From Diphasiastrum complanatum (lineage: Eukaryota > Streptophyta > Lycopodiopsida > Lycopodiales > Lycopodiaceae), in contig CM055098.1 in the NCBI GenBank assembly GCA_029204225.1, forward strand, positions 51,190,209 to 51,252,208: a DNA stretch of 62,000 bases. Reading direction: 5' to 3'. Within the stretch, counting starts at the first letter, position 1, and each line of letters begins with the position of its first letter. Below, piece after piece: positions 26,363 to 39,249 of the stretch. The notes under the pieces are model-generated. The model had not been told where the DNA came from. It saw only the letters and a program-made list of their open reading frames with translations, and did not search any database. Position numbers and translations under genes: made by a program.

Positions 26363-26818
26363 TTAAAATTGTTTTAAAAAACTGAAAATTGACATTGATG
26401 TCATCATAATTGGTGCGAGTTAAGAAATGTGTATTTGCTCATAGACAGCATGAGGCTTTTGCATTAGTAGTAGCATGCCAAATACGTTGAAGTTGACTTT
26501 AGTGGTTCTTAGCAATTATCTGGAGATACTGGTTTGAGACTCAACGAGTAAGAGCAAATCTGTAGATTCATGAATATTTGGAGCCTTTTCATGTTGAAGT
26601 TTGCATTTTAGCTTATGACCACCCGAAGATGCTTCCAGGGTGTTGAATGATAGCCTTAAAGTTAGTCCAATTAACAATAAAACTCTGTTTTTTGCTATTT
26701 ACTCTTGTAAATGGTTTAAATAAACTGCAAGTCTTGTTTGCATCAGTGTTATGGTGGTGAAATTCTGATGGCTTGAATATGCTTCATGTTCTATGGATGG
26801 GCCGTTGTCATTGCTCAA

Positions 26819-27645
26819 ATGTTAATAGTGTTTGAATTGGCTAGCAGATAACATGTATAGCACTATTTATTGACCAAACTAATAATGTTTGTAATTATTA
26901 TTTTTATTTCAAGATCATCTTTCCAAGCTTTTTGGATAGCAATTTTTTATGTTTTTTTCTGACACAAAGAGAGTCTATCTTAGTAATGATTGTGAATCCT
27001 TTTATGTTGAAGAGAGAATTTACACAAGTTCTGGCAATGTAATGAAAGGTTTTCTGTAGACAATTTGGAAGACATTCATGTGCTGATGTGAGTAGGCATG
27101 CCTTTTTTTCCCACTTTGCTTCATGAATGAGGTAAATGCTTTGCTATGAAGCATTTGGTGAGGTGATAATTGGCACCATGATTAAAAGATATCAACCCTC
27201 ACACCCACAAGCCTCTATGAGATAATGTTAATAGTGTTTGAATAGGCTAGCAGAATATTTACAGAAGTTTATGACAATGTGTATAGCACCATTTGCTGAG
27301 GAAATTAACAACATTTGTAATTTTTATTTTTATTTTAAGATCATCTTTCCAAGTTTTGGGTAGCAACCCCTTTTTTTCTTTTGACACGAATAGATCCGAA
27401 CTTAGAAAGATCATGAATCCTTTTATGTCGGAGAGAGAATGTATACATGTTTGTCAATGTAGTGAAAGGTTTTTTGTAGACAATTCGGCAGACATTCATG
27501 TGTTGATGTGGGTAGACATGCCTTCCTTCCCACTTTGCTTCATGAATGTAAGTAAATGCTTGTTATGGTTACTAGGTGAGGTGATAATTGGCACCAAGAT
27601 TAAAAGATATCAACCTGCCTCACACCCACCAGCCTCTATTAGATG
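26819..27645 (+). repeat. Diverged tandem duplication, ~406-bp period
   Basis: Unit 1 (26,819-27,224) and unit 2 (27,225-27,645) share the order ATGTTAATAGTGTTTGAA, AAGATCATCTTTCCAAG, AATCCTTTTATGT, GTAGACAATT, ATTCATGTG, CACTTTGCTTCATGAATG, ATAATTGGCACCA, AAAAGATATCAACC and CACACCCAC. Both copies have many substitutions and are non-coding. Confidence 0.92.
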
Positions 27646-28640
27646 AACGTTGCATTGTTGAAAAATCAGCTATTTAGAGAGCAGCTCAAACAACCTTGTC
27701 ACAATCAAGTCAGTATAATATAGAGAATATAAACCTCTCAATCGAGATAAAATATATGCCAAAGATATAGTGGCAACAATAAGAAATTGGAGCACAAGTA
27801 GACAACTTGCTATGTGAGAAAGGCATCAAGGGAAGAAGATGAGTAGAAGACTTGTTCTTGACAAAGGCAATATAGAGGCTCCAAATCGAATTGGAGGTAA
27901 AGTTTTTGTAAGTTATTTTCAACATTTTAAATGAGATTAAAAAGAAGGGGTTTGGAAGTCATTCTTTGTGGGTTCAAAATTCAGATTTGGGATTCGGTTA
28001 ATTATGTCACATTGTCATCAGTCAGGATCCAAGGAATTAGATCTAGCGTAGGGCTAGTGGGTGAGGTGATTTTGGGTTGTAAGACATGATTTAATTCAAC
28101 CATGTCATATGGACCACGTTAAAAATTAACATTTGAGGACCTTGCAAAGATCTATCGCGACCTACATGCATGAGAGGTTACACACTACCAAATCTATCTT
28201 GATCAACTCTGATTTTCATGAGCTACCAAACAAGATTTGGATCTAGGCAGCCCTTGTACACAAAAAGTAATCATCAACCAAAGTCAAAGCAAGTTTCATG
28301 CACATCCTTGAAAAACTAAGTAATTCTCAAGATGATTGGACCTCATGATTTTCACCTCACAATATGTTCCAACTAGACACTATGATCGTTGGATGGTTAA
28401 TGATGGTCTTAAAGTCCCAAAAAAGGTCTAAAGCTAAAACTTGTAAAATAAGTCAAATTTAAACTCAAATTTACTCCCTTTAACTTTAATTTTAAAACTT
28501 GACTAGCTAGAAATCATTTTAAAGCTTGAGTACAAAAACTTGAAACATGCTTTACCTTGTGTGACTAGTCTTTTGGAATTTTTGGGACACATGTAAATCA
28601 TTCTAGGATATTAATGGGATGGATTTTGAAAATAATTTCC
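27646..28640. other. Intergenic, no feature seen
   Basis: AT-rich DNA with no recognisable gene or repeat. Confidence 0.4.
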
Positions 28641-28647
28641 ATTATGG

Positions 28648-28744
28648 AAATTTTCCCTAGGGTAGATTTCCATAACATGGATTATGCTCATAATTTTTGG
28701 CTCAATATGAGCATAATTATTTTATATGAATCTAGGGAAATTTT
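28648..28744. repeat. Long imperfect hairpin
   Basis: The inner arms are a perfect 11-bp inverted repeat, ATTATGCTCAT (28,681-28,691) and ATGAGCATAAT (28,707-28,717), with a 15-base loop. The outer arms are AAATTTTCCCTAG (28,648-28,660) and CTAGGGAAATTTT (28,732-28,744). It could be a MITE-like remnant or a foldback. No flanking duplication was identified. Confidence 0.7.
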
Positions 28745-29619
<875 letters not shown>

Positions 29620-29888
29620 CACGGGAGAAAACCCATCACGATTGCAGACAACCAGTACAACCTTCATCTCGACGTACCATTCAGCGGATACTTCGGGCCT
29701 ATTCTACTTTATCTCTCTTCTTCACCTATGGCCCAGGTTGTGGGCGTTTTATTGTTTACATTACTTTAGTTCTTATTTATAGTTTTCTTCAGCCTGCACA
29801 TTGACGATGCTCCCATGCATCTTTGTACATATGTATCTATCTTATGCACCTATGGGTGCCTTGAAGACTTTAATAAAGCTTCTTTCTT

Positions 29889-30599
<711 letters not shown>

Positions 30600-30600
<1 letters not shown>

Positions 30601-31569
30601 GGCTTAATGCCCACTAAACATCTGAAGTTTTCAAAGTTTTATTTACAAAGATCCTTTGTCAATATATTTGCAATTGGCTCATTTTTGGGAACATAGACAA
30701 GTTGCCTAAACCTTGTCATGAATAAATGATAATGGAGTTCTATGTGTGTAATGCGAGCATGGAATAGTGGGTTCGTAGCAATTTTTTTGTAATTTAAATT
30801 ATTACAATGATTTGGTGTTTCATCTACTCAGCTTCTGTTGAGAACAAAACAACTATGAGTTGCTTTTGGCTAGCCCATGAGATTGTTGCAAACTAAGAGT
30901 AAAAACATAACCAAAAATAAATTCATACTTTTCTATATCACTTGTCCAATCAACATCACAAAACCCTTGTAGATTGAAATATGAAGAATCGACACACTTG
31001 AACGTGCCTTTAGGGTATCTTAGGACTATTTTGTTGCATATGAATGTGACTCGCTAGAATTTGACATAAGTTGACTTATAGTACAAACATCATATAAAAT
31101 GTCTAGCCTAGTGATAGTAGCTTATATGAGGATCTTGCATGGATTGACTTAGCTTGTGCACACAATAGCTCAAATCGGGCCTAGTGATGGTCATCAAGGA
31201 GCCAATAAGACTCCTAAAAAGGGTGATATCCTTGAAGGATCTTTCATCTCCCTTATTAGGATCTTTTACAATATGCTCCATAGGTATGTCTACACTCTTA
31301 CAATTTTCCATATTGAACTTTTTGAGCATTGAAAGAGCATATCTAGATTGACTTATGAAAGCATAATCATGACAAAGATCAATCTCTAGGCCTAGAATGT
31401 AGTGTAGCTCTCCTAGATCTTGCATTTTGAACTCACTACCAAGTGCACTTTTAGTCTCTTCTACTAACTTTATGTAACTTCCACATAGGATGATGTCATC
31501 TACATAAATAATGAGAATGACAAGATCACAAGCAACAAACTTTAAGTACATGGTCTGAAAAATTGGCAA
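30600..31569 (-). pseudogene. Ty1/copia RT-RNase H remnant
   Basis: A minus-strand copia fragment. The open stretch 31,569-31,108 carries the RT catalytic box (LIIYVDDIILCGSYIKLVEE), then MQDLGELHYILGLEIDLC, SRYALSMLKKFNMENCKS and SLIGSLMTITRPDLSYCVHK. RNase H continues in broken frames to about 30,600 with FHARITHIELHYH, VPKNEPIANILTK and the end NFENFRCLVGI. Nothing upstream of the YVDD box is present. At about 31,590 it abuts LTR-like DNA of a plus-strand element. Confidence 0.88.
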
Positions 31570-31599
31570 AAATCTAGCTTGGTCATTTTATGTTTCTAG

Positions 31600-32388
31600 T
31601 TTGTGAGCAAATCTCACACGTGTGGAGCATTTTCCCACGTGTGAAAAATAAGTCAAAATAGTTTGATCATGTTGACTTTAGGGGTGTCATGAAGTTTTAT
31701 GGTCAAGCATCTTGGTGTCATTAGTAGATAGGGCCATTTTTGCCTTTAGAGGTAGAAAGTCAAGTACACATGTTTTCTTATCATTAGGCCAAAAGTCAAT
31801 TATGATGTAGCCCAAGCTTATTAGGCTCTCTACAAGTGTCATAGATAGATTTGATGAGTGACCAAAGTCAATGTGTTGGCAAAGAGTCAAGGGTCCAATC
31901 ATATGTGAGAGAATCACTAGAAGGGTTCACTCAAAACCAAAGGATGTGAAGTAGCTCATCCAATAGGATTGGAGAGGTGCTAAGAAGGATGGACTACCTT
32001 GTGTTACTACTTGTGTTACAGGATGGACTACCTTGTGCTACTACTTGTAGGAGAATCCACTTCATTTGATGTAATTGAGATTTTGGACATCTATGTGATT
32101 TTGGGAGTTCTAGTCATCTTAAGTGGCTTCTCTCTCTACTCGAGGCTTATTGGATACATTATCTCTTTACCTGAGGAGAGGAGCTTTCCATACGTAGTTT
32201 TTTCAAAGTACATCTTCCTTACATGTGTGTATACTTGTATGATGAATGTATGCATGTTGTAATGTGTCTTTGCCTTAGAAACTTGAGTTAGATCTTGATT
32301 ATCAATCTAGGCTTGATCTAAGTGCAAGCACCACTTAGGAAGATCGTTATCACACTCAAAGGACACTCCATACGTGCTGAATTTAGCA
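31600..32388 (+). repeat. Probable 5' LTR of a plus-strand copia fragment
   Basis: The region ends TTTAGCA directly before a PBS-like TGGTATCATAGCC at 32,389. It contains two ACGT palindromes (CACACGTGTG at 31,615-31,624 and CCACGTGTG at 31,635-31,643), similar to those in the LTRs of the 34-40 kb copia. The 5' border is not certain. Confidence 0.5.
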
Positions 32389-32401
32389 TGGTATCATAGC
32401 C
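32389..32401 (+). other. Retrotransposon primer-binding site
   Basis: TGGTATCATAGCC is one base away from the standard copia initiator-tRNA-Met primer site. Confidence 0.65.
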
Positions 32402-33069
32402 TACCTAAGTGTTTGATGCATCTATCATCCAAAATTTTCAAATTTTCATGAAAATCTAGATCTAGAGTGTGTCATTTGCATCTCCCATGCTATCTTAGAG
32501 ATTTTTGGATCAAGAGGGTTCATTATCATAAGGATTGGACCAGATTTGGTACTGTATGGAAATCAGTGCTCAGACACGTGTTCAGTCTGGTAGTTCTCTT
32601 CCAAGTTAGATCCAAATTTCATGCTTGATAGCTTGTTTGAAAGCTAGTAGAGCTAGTTTGTGTAGCAATTGGTTTCAGATTGATTGGATCTCTCAGTAAA
32701 AAATTATAACAATTGAATCAAGGTGGGTAGGGCACCCAACCTGGTTGGACACATTTATCTTTGTCTCTATCATGCTTTTTTGATCAAAAAATTCACAAGT
32801 GTTGCAAAAATAAGACGACAATGTCGGGGTTTTCGCCTGTCAGAAATTGTGAAGAAAAATGCAGACTGTAGCGACAATCAGACCAAAAATGCAGACTGTT
32901 GAAAAATAGTTCATTTTCTGCAGGTTTCTTTTGAGAGAGTGAAATGAGAGAAGGAAGGAGGGCAGTTAGGAAGAGTAGGAGTAAGATTAAACTCCAACAA
33001 GAATACCTCTAGACTCCTTACTCTTAGAAATCAAATATTTTAAAGTTCTCAAAAGAGTGATGAGAGGCC

Positions 33070-33400
33070 ACTAATTATGTTTTGAGAGTGAGACATTCAT
33101 AGGGAGCTTGCTTGTATTGGAGATTCCATCAAACAAAGTGAGCTAGTCCAAGTCATACTTAATGGCTTGAGAGATGAATATGAAAATTTGTTCAATCCTA
33201 TGCTATCAAGGAAGAGCTACCTAGCTTGGAGGCATTGCAAATCAAGGCACGAGAACAAACTTTTGAGGATGGAAAAATTATCCCTCAATCATGATGGTGA
33301 TGACAAACTCTTATTTGCCAAAAATATGCACAAAGGGAGGAGCAAGAAGCAACAGAGGCTTGATCCTTCTTCTTGTACCATTGTCGAGCTGACTATTTCA
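33070..33400 (+). pseudogene. Ty1/copia gag fragment
   Basis: The frame reads SELVQVILNGLRDEYENLFN, then SRKSYLAW and later GDDKLLFAKNMHKGRSKKQQ. The LVQxxLNGL motif and basic end are like the gag of the 34-40 kb copia (LVQIVLNGLGSGF). The fragment stops before any zinc knuckle. Confidence 0.75.
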
Positions 33401-33490
33401 GACCATAGATACTTCTATGCATTCTACATGCATAGTCAGGAATTGAATTCGAGACATATCCTGGGGGTTGATCCATATAGACCTGTAGCG
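33393..33490 (-). pseudogene. Tiny copia RT fragment
   Basis: The minus strand reads QVYMDQPPGYV..RMHRSIYGLK, the copia RT segment that normally reads VYMxQPxGF..LKKSLYGLK. It is about 95 bases, isolated, and in inverse orientation to the gag fragment it abuts. Confidence 0.7.
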
Positions 33491-33905
33491 CAGGCTTCCC
33501 AAAGGGAGTCGGGAACCACGACTTAGCTTCCCAGCCTTCAACTCTTGCCATCCAAACCCACTTGACATACAAGTAGCCAACTCGCCAACAACGATCAGAC
33601 TTAACCAACTTGAAGTTCCGAAAACCAACATTGAGATCCAACCTGACGCCATGCCAAATCGGGGGTCCAGATGTGGGTGACTTCCCTCCAAGCAAGCCGC
33701 CCGACACACATCAAACTTAACCAACTCGAAGCTTTGTTACAAACGAGTAACATCCATTCCAAGCAAGCGGTCTGACTTACATCAGACTTAACCAACTGAA
33801 AGCTTCGTCACAAGCGCTGGAAGCCAACCTGGCGCCACGCTAGACTGGACAGCCATAAACAGGTAACTTCCACCCAAGGAAGCCATCCAACTCAGCCGAC
33901 AGGTT
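33490..33905. repeat. Imperfect internal repeats
   Basis: AGACTTAACCAACT-GAAG occurs at 33,597, 33,713 and 33,783. CCAAGCAAGC and TAACTTCCACCCAAGGAAGC-type blocks occur at about 33,686, 33,758 and 33,862. CCAACCTGRCGCCA occurs at about 33,637 and 33,829. The period is mixed (about 70 and about 186 bases). No family is recognised. Confidence 0.55.
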
Positions 33906-34013
33906 AGAGCCCGTTCTCCAAGAGCTTAACCCATTCACGTTCATGCAAGGAACACTCAGAACCACAAGCTGCGACAGATAGGGAGACAACCAGTTCCTGG
34001 ACCAAATGGTCCA

Positions 34014-34704
34014 TGTAAAAAGTACAGTACTAAGGACCATAAATGGATCTTTGAATGATCCACAAGATGACTGTATGCTTGTTAAACAATCTATCAGAAA
34101 CTAGTCATCAGAAAACAAGATCTAGTTTAGCAGCTTGATAGGAAACAAGTAGAGACAATCAAAGCATTGATCAAATAGTATAATCCAACTCCACACGTGT
34201 GGAAATAAGGCTATAGTACGGCCTGTAGACAGTGTTTACAAAGTGCCAAAGCTGGGTTTCATTGGAAATCAAGAGTAATCGCCATACAATGAGAGGAAAC
34301 TCGAGTTTCTCCTTGAGGCTCCAAAAAGTTTCTATCTTCTCACTATGGAGAATGGGAATATATAGTAAAACACACTTTCTTTGCAAATTTAGGTGAAAAT
34401 CCAGCATGTAATAAGGAAGTAGACTCCACTTTCTTGCCCTAATGTGAAAACCCTAGCCTAGATCCAAGAGTCATGCTTGGTAGGTGCATGGTAGGTACAA
34501 ATCTCATCATAAATCATGGTCTATATCCTACAAAGTAGGAATCACTACCAAATAGACACAGCCACTCCTCTTGACTCGTGGTAACCTACTTTAGGTGTGT
34601 ATGTACAAGTGGCACTTTGGCCATTCAAGTAACCAACAAACAATATTGACAAACTGTACAATATTCTACATGGCTAGATTTGCCAATGTAGGCAATTTTT
34701 CACA
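34014..34704 (-). repeat. 3' LTR of the 34-40 kb copia (691 bp)
   Basis: On the minus strand it begins TGTGAAAAATTGCC at 34,704 and ends TTTTTACA at 34,014. It contains the 12-bp palindrome CCACACGTGTGG at 34,191-34,202. It is the uninterrupted LTR copy. Confidence 0.93.
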
Positions 34705-37700
34705 CTCCTCCTCAAATCTAGCCTTGGAGATCACAATGCTTTTATCAATAACTCCAATTGAAGATCTAAGCTTGACAAATGAATCTTTAGGTAAAGGTTT
34801 AGTAAACAAATTAGCCAAGCAACTTGATGATGACACGTGTTGGAGCTTGATCTCTTTAGCTTGCACTTTTTCCCTCACGAAATGATGAGCAATTTCGATG
34901 TGTTTGCTCCTTGCATGGAATGTAGGATTAGTTGCAAGTGATTGGGCTGATTGGTTGTCACAATAGATGATAGGGATCTCGTCCTCCATGACATGAAGCT
35001 CCACCAATAGCCTTTTGAGCCACAAGACCTCCTTGCATGTTGATGTCAAGGCCTTGTATTTGGATTCTATGGAAGATAGGGAGATGGTATCTTGCTTTTT
35101 GGAAAGCCATGATACTACTCCATCACATAGAAAGGTGGCAAAGGCACTTGTTGATCTTCTATCCACTTTGTCACCTGCAAAATCCGAGTCACTATAGGCT
35201 CTTAAGCCAAGATTAGTTCCTCTATACAAAATACCAAAATTCTTAGTGAATGAAATGTATCTAAGAACTCTTTTGGCCATCTTCCAATGTGAAACTATAG
35301 GACTTTGCAATGGCTTAACTTTCCAAAACTATAACTAAGATCAGGTCTAGTTATAGTTAAATAGATCAAGGAGCCAATAAGCCTTCTATATAATGTGATG
35401 TCCTCAAAGGACGCTTCATCACAACCAATAGATGCTTTTACATGTTGCTCCATTGGTGTCTCAATGCCTTTACAATTCTTCATTCCAAATCTATCTAGGA
35501 TGGATGTAGCATATTTAGATTGAAAAATGAAGCTAAAATCACATCCTCTAATACCCTCTATTCCAAGAATGAAGGCAGAGATCTACCATCTTAAACTCTT
35601 TTGCTAAAGCAATTTTTACATCTCTAATTCCATCTAGATCATTATCACTCAAGATAATGTCATCTACATACAAAACAAGAATAATGATCATGCCATCATG
35701 AAAACTTATATACAATGATGGATCATAGGCACTCATTACAAAATTGATGGAAATGAAAAAAGAGTTTAGCCTAGAGTACCATGCTCTAGGTGCTTACTTG
35801 AGCCCATAAAGGCTCTTCTTCAAGAAACACACCTTTCTTTCATGCTTTGCCTTGATGAAGCCCTCGGGTTGCCTCATGTAGATCTCTTCCTCCAAATAAC
35901 CATTGAGGAATGCATTTGTGAAGTCAAATTGGAATAGCTCCCAATTGAAGGTTGTAGCAAGACTAATGATCAACCTGATAGTAACAAGCTTAGCCACAGG
36001 AGCAAAAGTCTCATCATAATCAATGCCTTTGGTTTGTAAAAAACCTTTGGCAACAAGCCTAGCTTTATTCTTGCTTATTGATCCATCTTGATTATACTTC
36101 AATCTAAACACCCACTTGCAATCAAGAGGTTTCTTCCCTTGAGGAAGATCCACAAGATCCCAAGTATGATTCTCAATAAGAGCATCATACTCTACTTGCA
36201 TAACATCCATCCAACTTTTAGACTTACAAGCATCTTCATAACATGTTGGCTCATCTAACATTGAAGTAAGAAAGGTGTAAGATGTGAAAGATGATGAGCC
36301 TTCCCTTTGATCACCTTGACCATCATAGGTGAGCCTCAATGGCTCGGATCTTGCCCTTGTAGATCTTCTTGGAGTTCTTGGAGTTCTTGCATCTTGAGGT
36401 GGATCCTCAAGTTCTTCTTCACTTGGAAGCTCCTCCTCCATCCTAGCATGATCCTTGGCATCAAGATGATTAGTAGCATTATCATCCAAATCATAAGCAT
36501 GTCCTTCATCAAAAATAACATCCCTACTCACTATCACCTTGCTAGTGATGGGATTGAAGACTCTATAACCTTTGCTATTCTCACCATATCCCACAAAGAT
36601 GCATTTGATGGATGTTGCATCATCCTTCCTTCTCTTATCCAAGGATTGGTGTACATAGCAAGTGGATCCAAAAACTTTGAGATCCTTGAGATTGGGCTTC
36701 TCTCCAAATAGAGCTTCAAATGGTGTGATTCCTCCAATGGCTTGGTTTGGCAATCTATTGCACAAATAGTTAGCACAAGTTATTGCTTCACCCCAAAATG
36801 GTTTGGATAGAGAAGCATCTAGCCTTAAGGCCTTAGCACACTCACAAAGAGATCTATTTCTTCTCTCACTCACTCCATTTTGTTGAGGGGTGTATGGACA
36901 TGACAATCCCCTCTTTATGCCATTAGAACTACAAAAGTCAATCAACTTATTGGAGATATATTCACCTCCATTATCACTCCTTAATACCTTAATCTTGGTA
37001 CTAAGTTGATTTTCTATCAAAGTCTTGAACTTTACAAAAGAATCAAACACCATTGATTTGCTAGACAAGAGGTACATCCAACAAAATCTAGAATAGTCAT
37101 CAATGAAGATTAAATAGTACTTGGAACCACCATTAGACTCATGTGAAAAACTATGAACATCCGAATGGATGAGTTCAAGAGGAGAGTTTGATCTTGATGT
37201 AGATCTTGAGAAGGGTAGTTTTTGAGCCTTTGAGAGGCTAAATGCTTCACATCTCTTCCCACACTTTGACAAATGCTTGGGGAGTCCAACTGCAAGCTCC
37301 TTTGCAACCATAGATTCCATGGCTTTGTAGTTGGGGTGGCCCAACCTTTTGTGCCACAGTTCCACCTTTGATAACTCCACCTTTGCCAAGTTAACACTCT
37401 CCACTGCAATATTAGCATCAAGCTTAAACAATCTACTTTGCTTAAAGCCTTTGGCTATACATTCATCATTTCTAAGGATGGAACAAACTCCATGCTTAAA
37501 TTGTACATCTAGGCCATTATCCATTAATTGGCCAACACTAAGCAAATTCTTGGTTAAGTTAGGAACATAAAGAACACTATCAAGATTCATCCTTTTGGAT
37601 GATCCCACATACAAGGGAATTGTTCCTATTCCACTTATCTTACATTCTTGACTACTTGCAGTATAGATTGATCTATGTAAGTCATTGTAAGAAAGTAAGG

Positions 37701-38617
37701 TGGAGAATATGTCCTTTTGATATGTCATGTGGAAACTTGCCCCACTATCAATCCACCAAGAATCATTGGTGTTGCTCTTGGATGATGGTGGTTTGTTGGA
37801 AACCATCAAGGATGACTCTTCATCCTCCTCCTCCTCCTGATGTGCAATGTTGCTTTGTTTGCTCTCTTGTGCCTTCTTCTTCTTGAGACATTCTGATGCA
37901 AAATGTCCTTTCTTTCCACAGAAAAAACATTTGTACTTTGACTTGTCTTTGATCTTGCCCTTTGAGCTTGAAGCCTCATCCTCCTCCTTGGTCTCCTTGA
38001 AGTGCTTCTTCTTGCCATTGGTCTTCTTCTTGCTTTTGAATGAGAAATTAGCTTTCTCATCACCATCCTGCAGAGAAATAGCATTCATTCTTGCATTGGT
38101 ATGCAACATCCTACACTCTTCAGCTACTAATACACTATGTAGCTTTTCTATAGTAGGCAAAGTGTCTTGGAATGCAAAGCTTTGGACCAAATTTGTAAAG
38201 CCACTCCCTAGACCATTGAGGACAATCTGAACAAGCTCACTATCTTGAATCTTCTCTCCAATGGAAGCTAACTCCCTATTGAGAGACTTGATTCTTAGCA
38301 CATAATACCCTCGAAGTGTTACTAGACTCATAGATAGATTTTAAATATTCCCAAGCCTCTTTAGCACTCTTACATGATGATACTTCCCTTAAAATATCAT
38401 TGCTTACACTCATCTTAATACAGTGAAGTGCAAGCCTAGACCTCTTCTTGTATCTCACTAATTCCTGTGCACCTAGAGGTTCATCTTCATCATCTATTAG
38501 AAACTCATAAAGATCCTGGAGCAGCATTAGTGACTCCATCCTCACTTTCCAAATAGCATAATTGGTAGAATTTAACCTCTCATTAGCTTCTAGAAGGTAG
38601 GCTCCCACTGATCCCAT
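34666..38617 (-). pseudogene. Copia gag-pol polyprotein gene, lightly damaged
   Basis: Starts at 38,617 (MGSVGAYLLEANERLNSTNY). Domains in order are: gag; one CCHC knuckle (CFFCGKKGHFASEC); protease (WWIDSGASFHM); GAG_pre-integrase (LWHKRLGHPNYKAM); integrase (HSDVHSF, LRSDNGGEYIS, GVSERRNRSL); RT (KWVFRLKYNQDGSISKNKAR, YVDD); and RNase H (YSDSDFAGD, then YCDNQSAQSLA and FTKPLPKD). Lesions seen are: a frameshift in gag near 38,320; a premature TAA at about 35,794 directly after SLYGLK, where copia RT has Gln; a shift after the YVDD segment near 35,570; and one near 35,310. The longest intact frame is 845 codons (38,331-35,794). Copia proteins act in virus-like particles to copy and integrate the element. 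Confidence 0.93.
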
Positions 38618-39236
38618 CTTACTAGCAAGATTCTACACACAAGATATAGATTTGTTTGGACCTGAAACTCACAAAGGTTTCTAACTTGCAGTGTTTCACT
38701 CGAATGTTGACTTCTAATCCAACAGATGGATTTGTAATCACAGTTCTATCACTCCCTCATAAAGCCGGAATGAAGATAAGATGAGATGAAAACTACACTC
38801 AAGCAAATCTTGCCAATCTTGGCTATTCTTGGACAAAAACTGACTCTATCTCTCTCATTCACTTTGATGTACTTTCAAGACCTGGTTTCCACTTTAAGAA
38901 GGTCTGAAATCAGCCTAGATTAATTAGTTTTCATGAAACAAATTCAAATCTAATCAATGGCAAGTGATCTTGGTAGCTTATCCTAGGATTTGCACCAAAA
39001 ACTACATCAAATTGACACCAGATGAATTTTCTATGATCCAATGAATATGGGTTATTAAATGCTGGTTCAGAGATGCCCACACGTGTGAACAATACGAATT
39101 TTGATCCTGAAAAAGTTTGGGATCAAATTCCCTCACCAAAACCTGGATACCAGCTCGCCCTTCCAATACTAGCTTTTTGCACCAAAACCTGCTAAAACTG
39201 GATTAGATTCAAACACAGATCAATGGCCTTGTACTT

Positions 39237-39249
39237 GGCTCTGATACCA
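39237..39249 (-). other. Primer-binding site of the 34-40 kb copia
   Basis: The minus strand reads TGGTATCAGAGCC immediately after the LTR end TTTTCACA. It matches the usual initiator tRNA-Met site. Confidence 0.9.

Noticed and set aside
36307-38230. Plus-strand frames across the 36-38 kb interval
   Set aside because: Shadows of the minus-strand copia polyprotein, whose domains are clear.
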